NCBI RefSeq assembly: GCF_020379485.1
Contig: NC_063446.1
Location: 16,441,525 to 16,505,524 of the forward strand
Length of the DNA: 64,000 bases
Direction of reading: 5' to 3'
Source of the DNA: Brassica napus
Lineage: Eukaryota > Streptophyta > Magnoliopsida > Brassicales > Brassicaceae
The position numbers and the translations under genes are program-made. This document shows, one piece after another, positions 63,146-64,000 of the stretch. The notes under the pieces were generated by a model that made no database searches, was not told the origin of the DNA, and saw only the letters and a list, made by a program, of their open reading frames with translations. Each line of letters opens with the position of its first letter. Position 1 is the stretch's first letter.

Positions 63146-64000
63146 AAATTAGTAAGATCATTAGTAAGATCGTATTTGTTAAACGTTGATAAAGAATGAC
63201 TACATGGGTTGAACTACTTGAAATGAATAAAGTTAAGGAATAACAATCAAAATATTTGAAAACCCTTTCTTCAAAAAAAAAAACAATCAAAATATTTGTA
63301 TTCATTGTGATGTGAAATATGTTAATTCCTTGGTGCTATATGAAATGCATTATTATAAAAAAATTCTTGGACAAATCATGTGTGAACAAGACAATATTTT
63401 GTAATGATCTTTGGTTGTCCAATAGAGACATATGTTGCGCCAGACTACATTATTTTTTTTGCTAAACAAAAGAATATGCCAAACTACATTATTAAGAGTC
63501 AGTGATTGTAATTACACTGAAATTGAAACTAAAATCAAAGAAGATGAAACTAGATGGGTAGAATGACAAAGTAGCAGATGGGAGACAATATGATTGAGCA
63601 TGAGATATAATTCAACTATGCTCCATGAGGGTGTGTGCATACCTTTTTATTAATTATCCATTTTTACTAGTAAAAGCGAATAAATTATTTGGTATTTAGC
63701 TTTTATCTGAACAAGAAGTTAAATTATCTGCTTAACTTCAGTTGCTGAATGGATTACCTAGTTTTTTTTTTGTAACAGAATGGGATACTTAGTTAAACAA
63801 GCTTATCTTCTATCTTTATTGACAAAAAAAAAGAAGCTTATCTGCAATATAAACACAACTCGAAAAAGATGGTATAAAATTAACGGGTGGTACTGTGATA
63901 AAAATGTGATATACAATTAATTAGGCAATTACCATTGTCATCCACATTATTTTCTAATTACGTTTGCAAAGGCACGTAATAAAGCGCATACAATGATGCG
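63146..64000. other. Spacer to window end, no gene seen
   Basis: A tandem 'ttagtaagatc' pair lies at 63150-63172. A short repeated 'gccaaactacattatt' / 'gccagactacattatt' occurs at about 63478 and 63437. No exon is supported. Confidence 0.4.

Overview
This is nuclear DNA of a flowering plant, almost certainly a Brassicaceae species (Brassica/Raphanus or a close relative). The evidence is plant-type intron-containing genes whose closest relatives I recognise are Arabidopsis chromosome-2 genes, A+T-rich intergenic DNA, and plant LTR retrotransposons, MITEs, a SINE and LINEs. It has no bacterial operons, CRISPR arrays or rRNA, and I see no convincing tRNA gene.

The gene backbone, left to right, is: a tau glutathione S-transferase (GSTU5-like, + strand, 13290-14035); a type-one protein phosphatase (TOPP1-like, +, 19620-21384); a decayed sterol 4-alpha-methyl oxidase 2 (+, about 22475-22960); four short-chain dehydrogenases of the tropinone-reductase-like family (-, 23422-24885; -, 34263-35427; -, broken, 36423-37512; +, 38534-39667); and an APK1/PBL receptor-like cytoplasmic kinase (-, 46721-48779). 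From memory, the order GSTU / TOPP1 / SMO2-2 / tropinone reductases / APK1B matches Arabidopsis At2g29450, At2g29400, At2g29390, At2g29150-29370 and At2g28930. This looks like a collinear block that lost most GSTs and reductases, lost SMO2 function, and was expanded by transposons.

Transposon layout: 1-6967 is a minus-strand Ty3/gypsy element with a 3.2-kb LTR and a gutted interior, inserted into an unidentified gene (remnants 6968-7810 and 8923-9036) that also holds a PIF/Harbinger-like element (7844-8882). 12013-17103 contains three hAT-like MITEs with perfect 8-bp target duplications. 25021-25441 is a TRIM. 25967-32376 is an almost full-length but dead Ty1/copia element. 33180-33900 holds LINE and TRIM-like pieces. 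38035-38337 is a tRNA-derived SINE. 40190-42597 is a broken second copia. 43223-44621 holds three more hAT-like MITEs. 49228-50300 is a CACTA-type fragment. 53206-54419 is a 5'-truncated LINE. 56162-56647 is a short LTR element with palindromic LTRs. 57882-60422 holds fragments of two unrelated genes (eIF2-beta and a GT31 galactosyltransferase) upstream of a Helitron-like 3' end.

The most interesting points are: several MITEs with hAT-type ends that carry tRNA-like Pol III A and B boxes; the possible Helitron carrying two genomic gene fragments; a different small transposon within about 200 bp upstream of each intact reductase gene; and a kinase whose APE glutamate is replaced by glycine. The genes do not form a pathway. 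The GST and the reductases are both detoxification or specialised-metabolism families, while the phosphatase and kinase are signalling genes.
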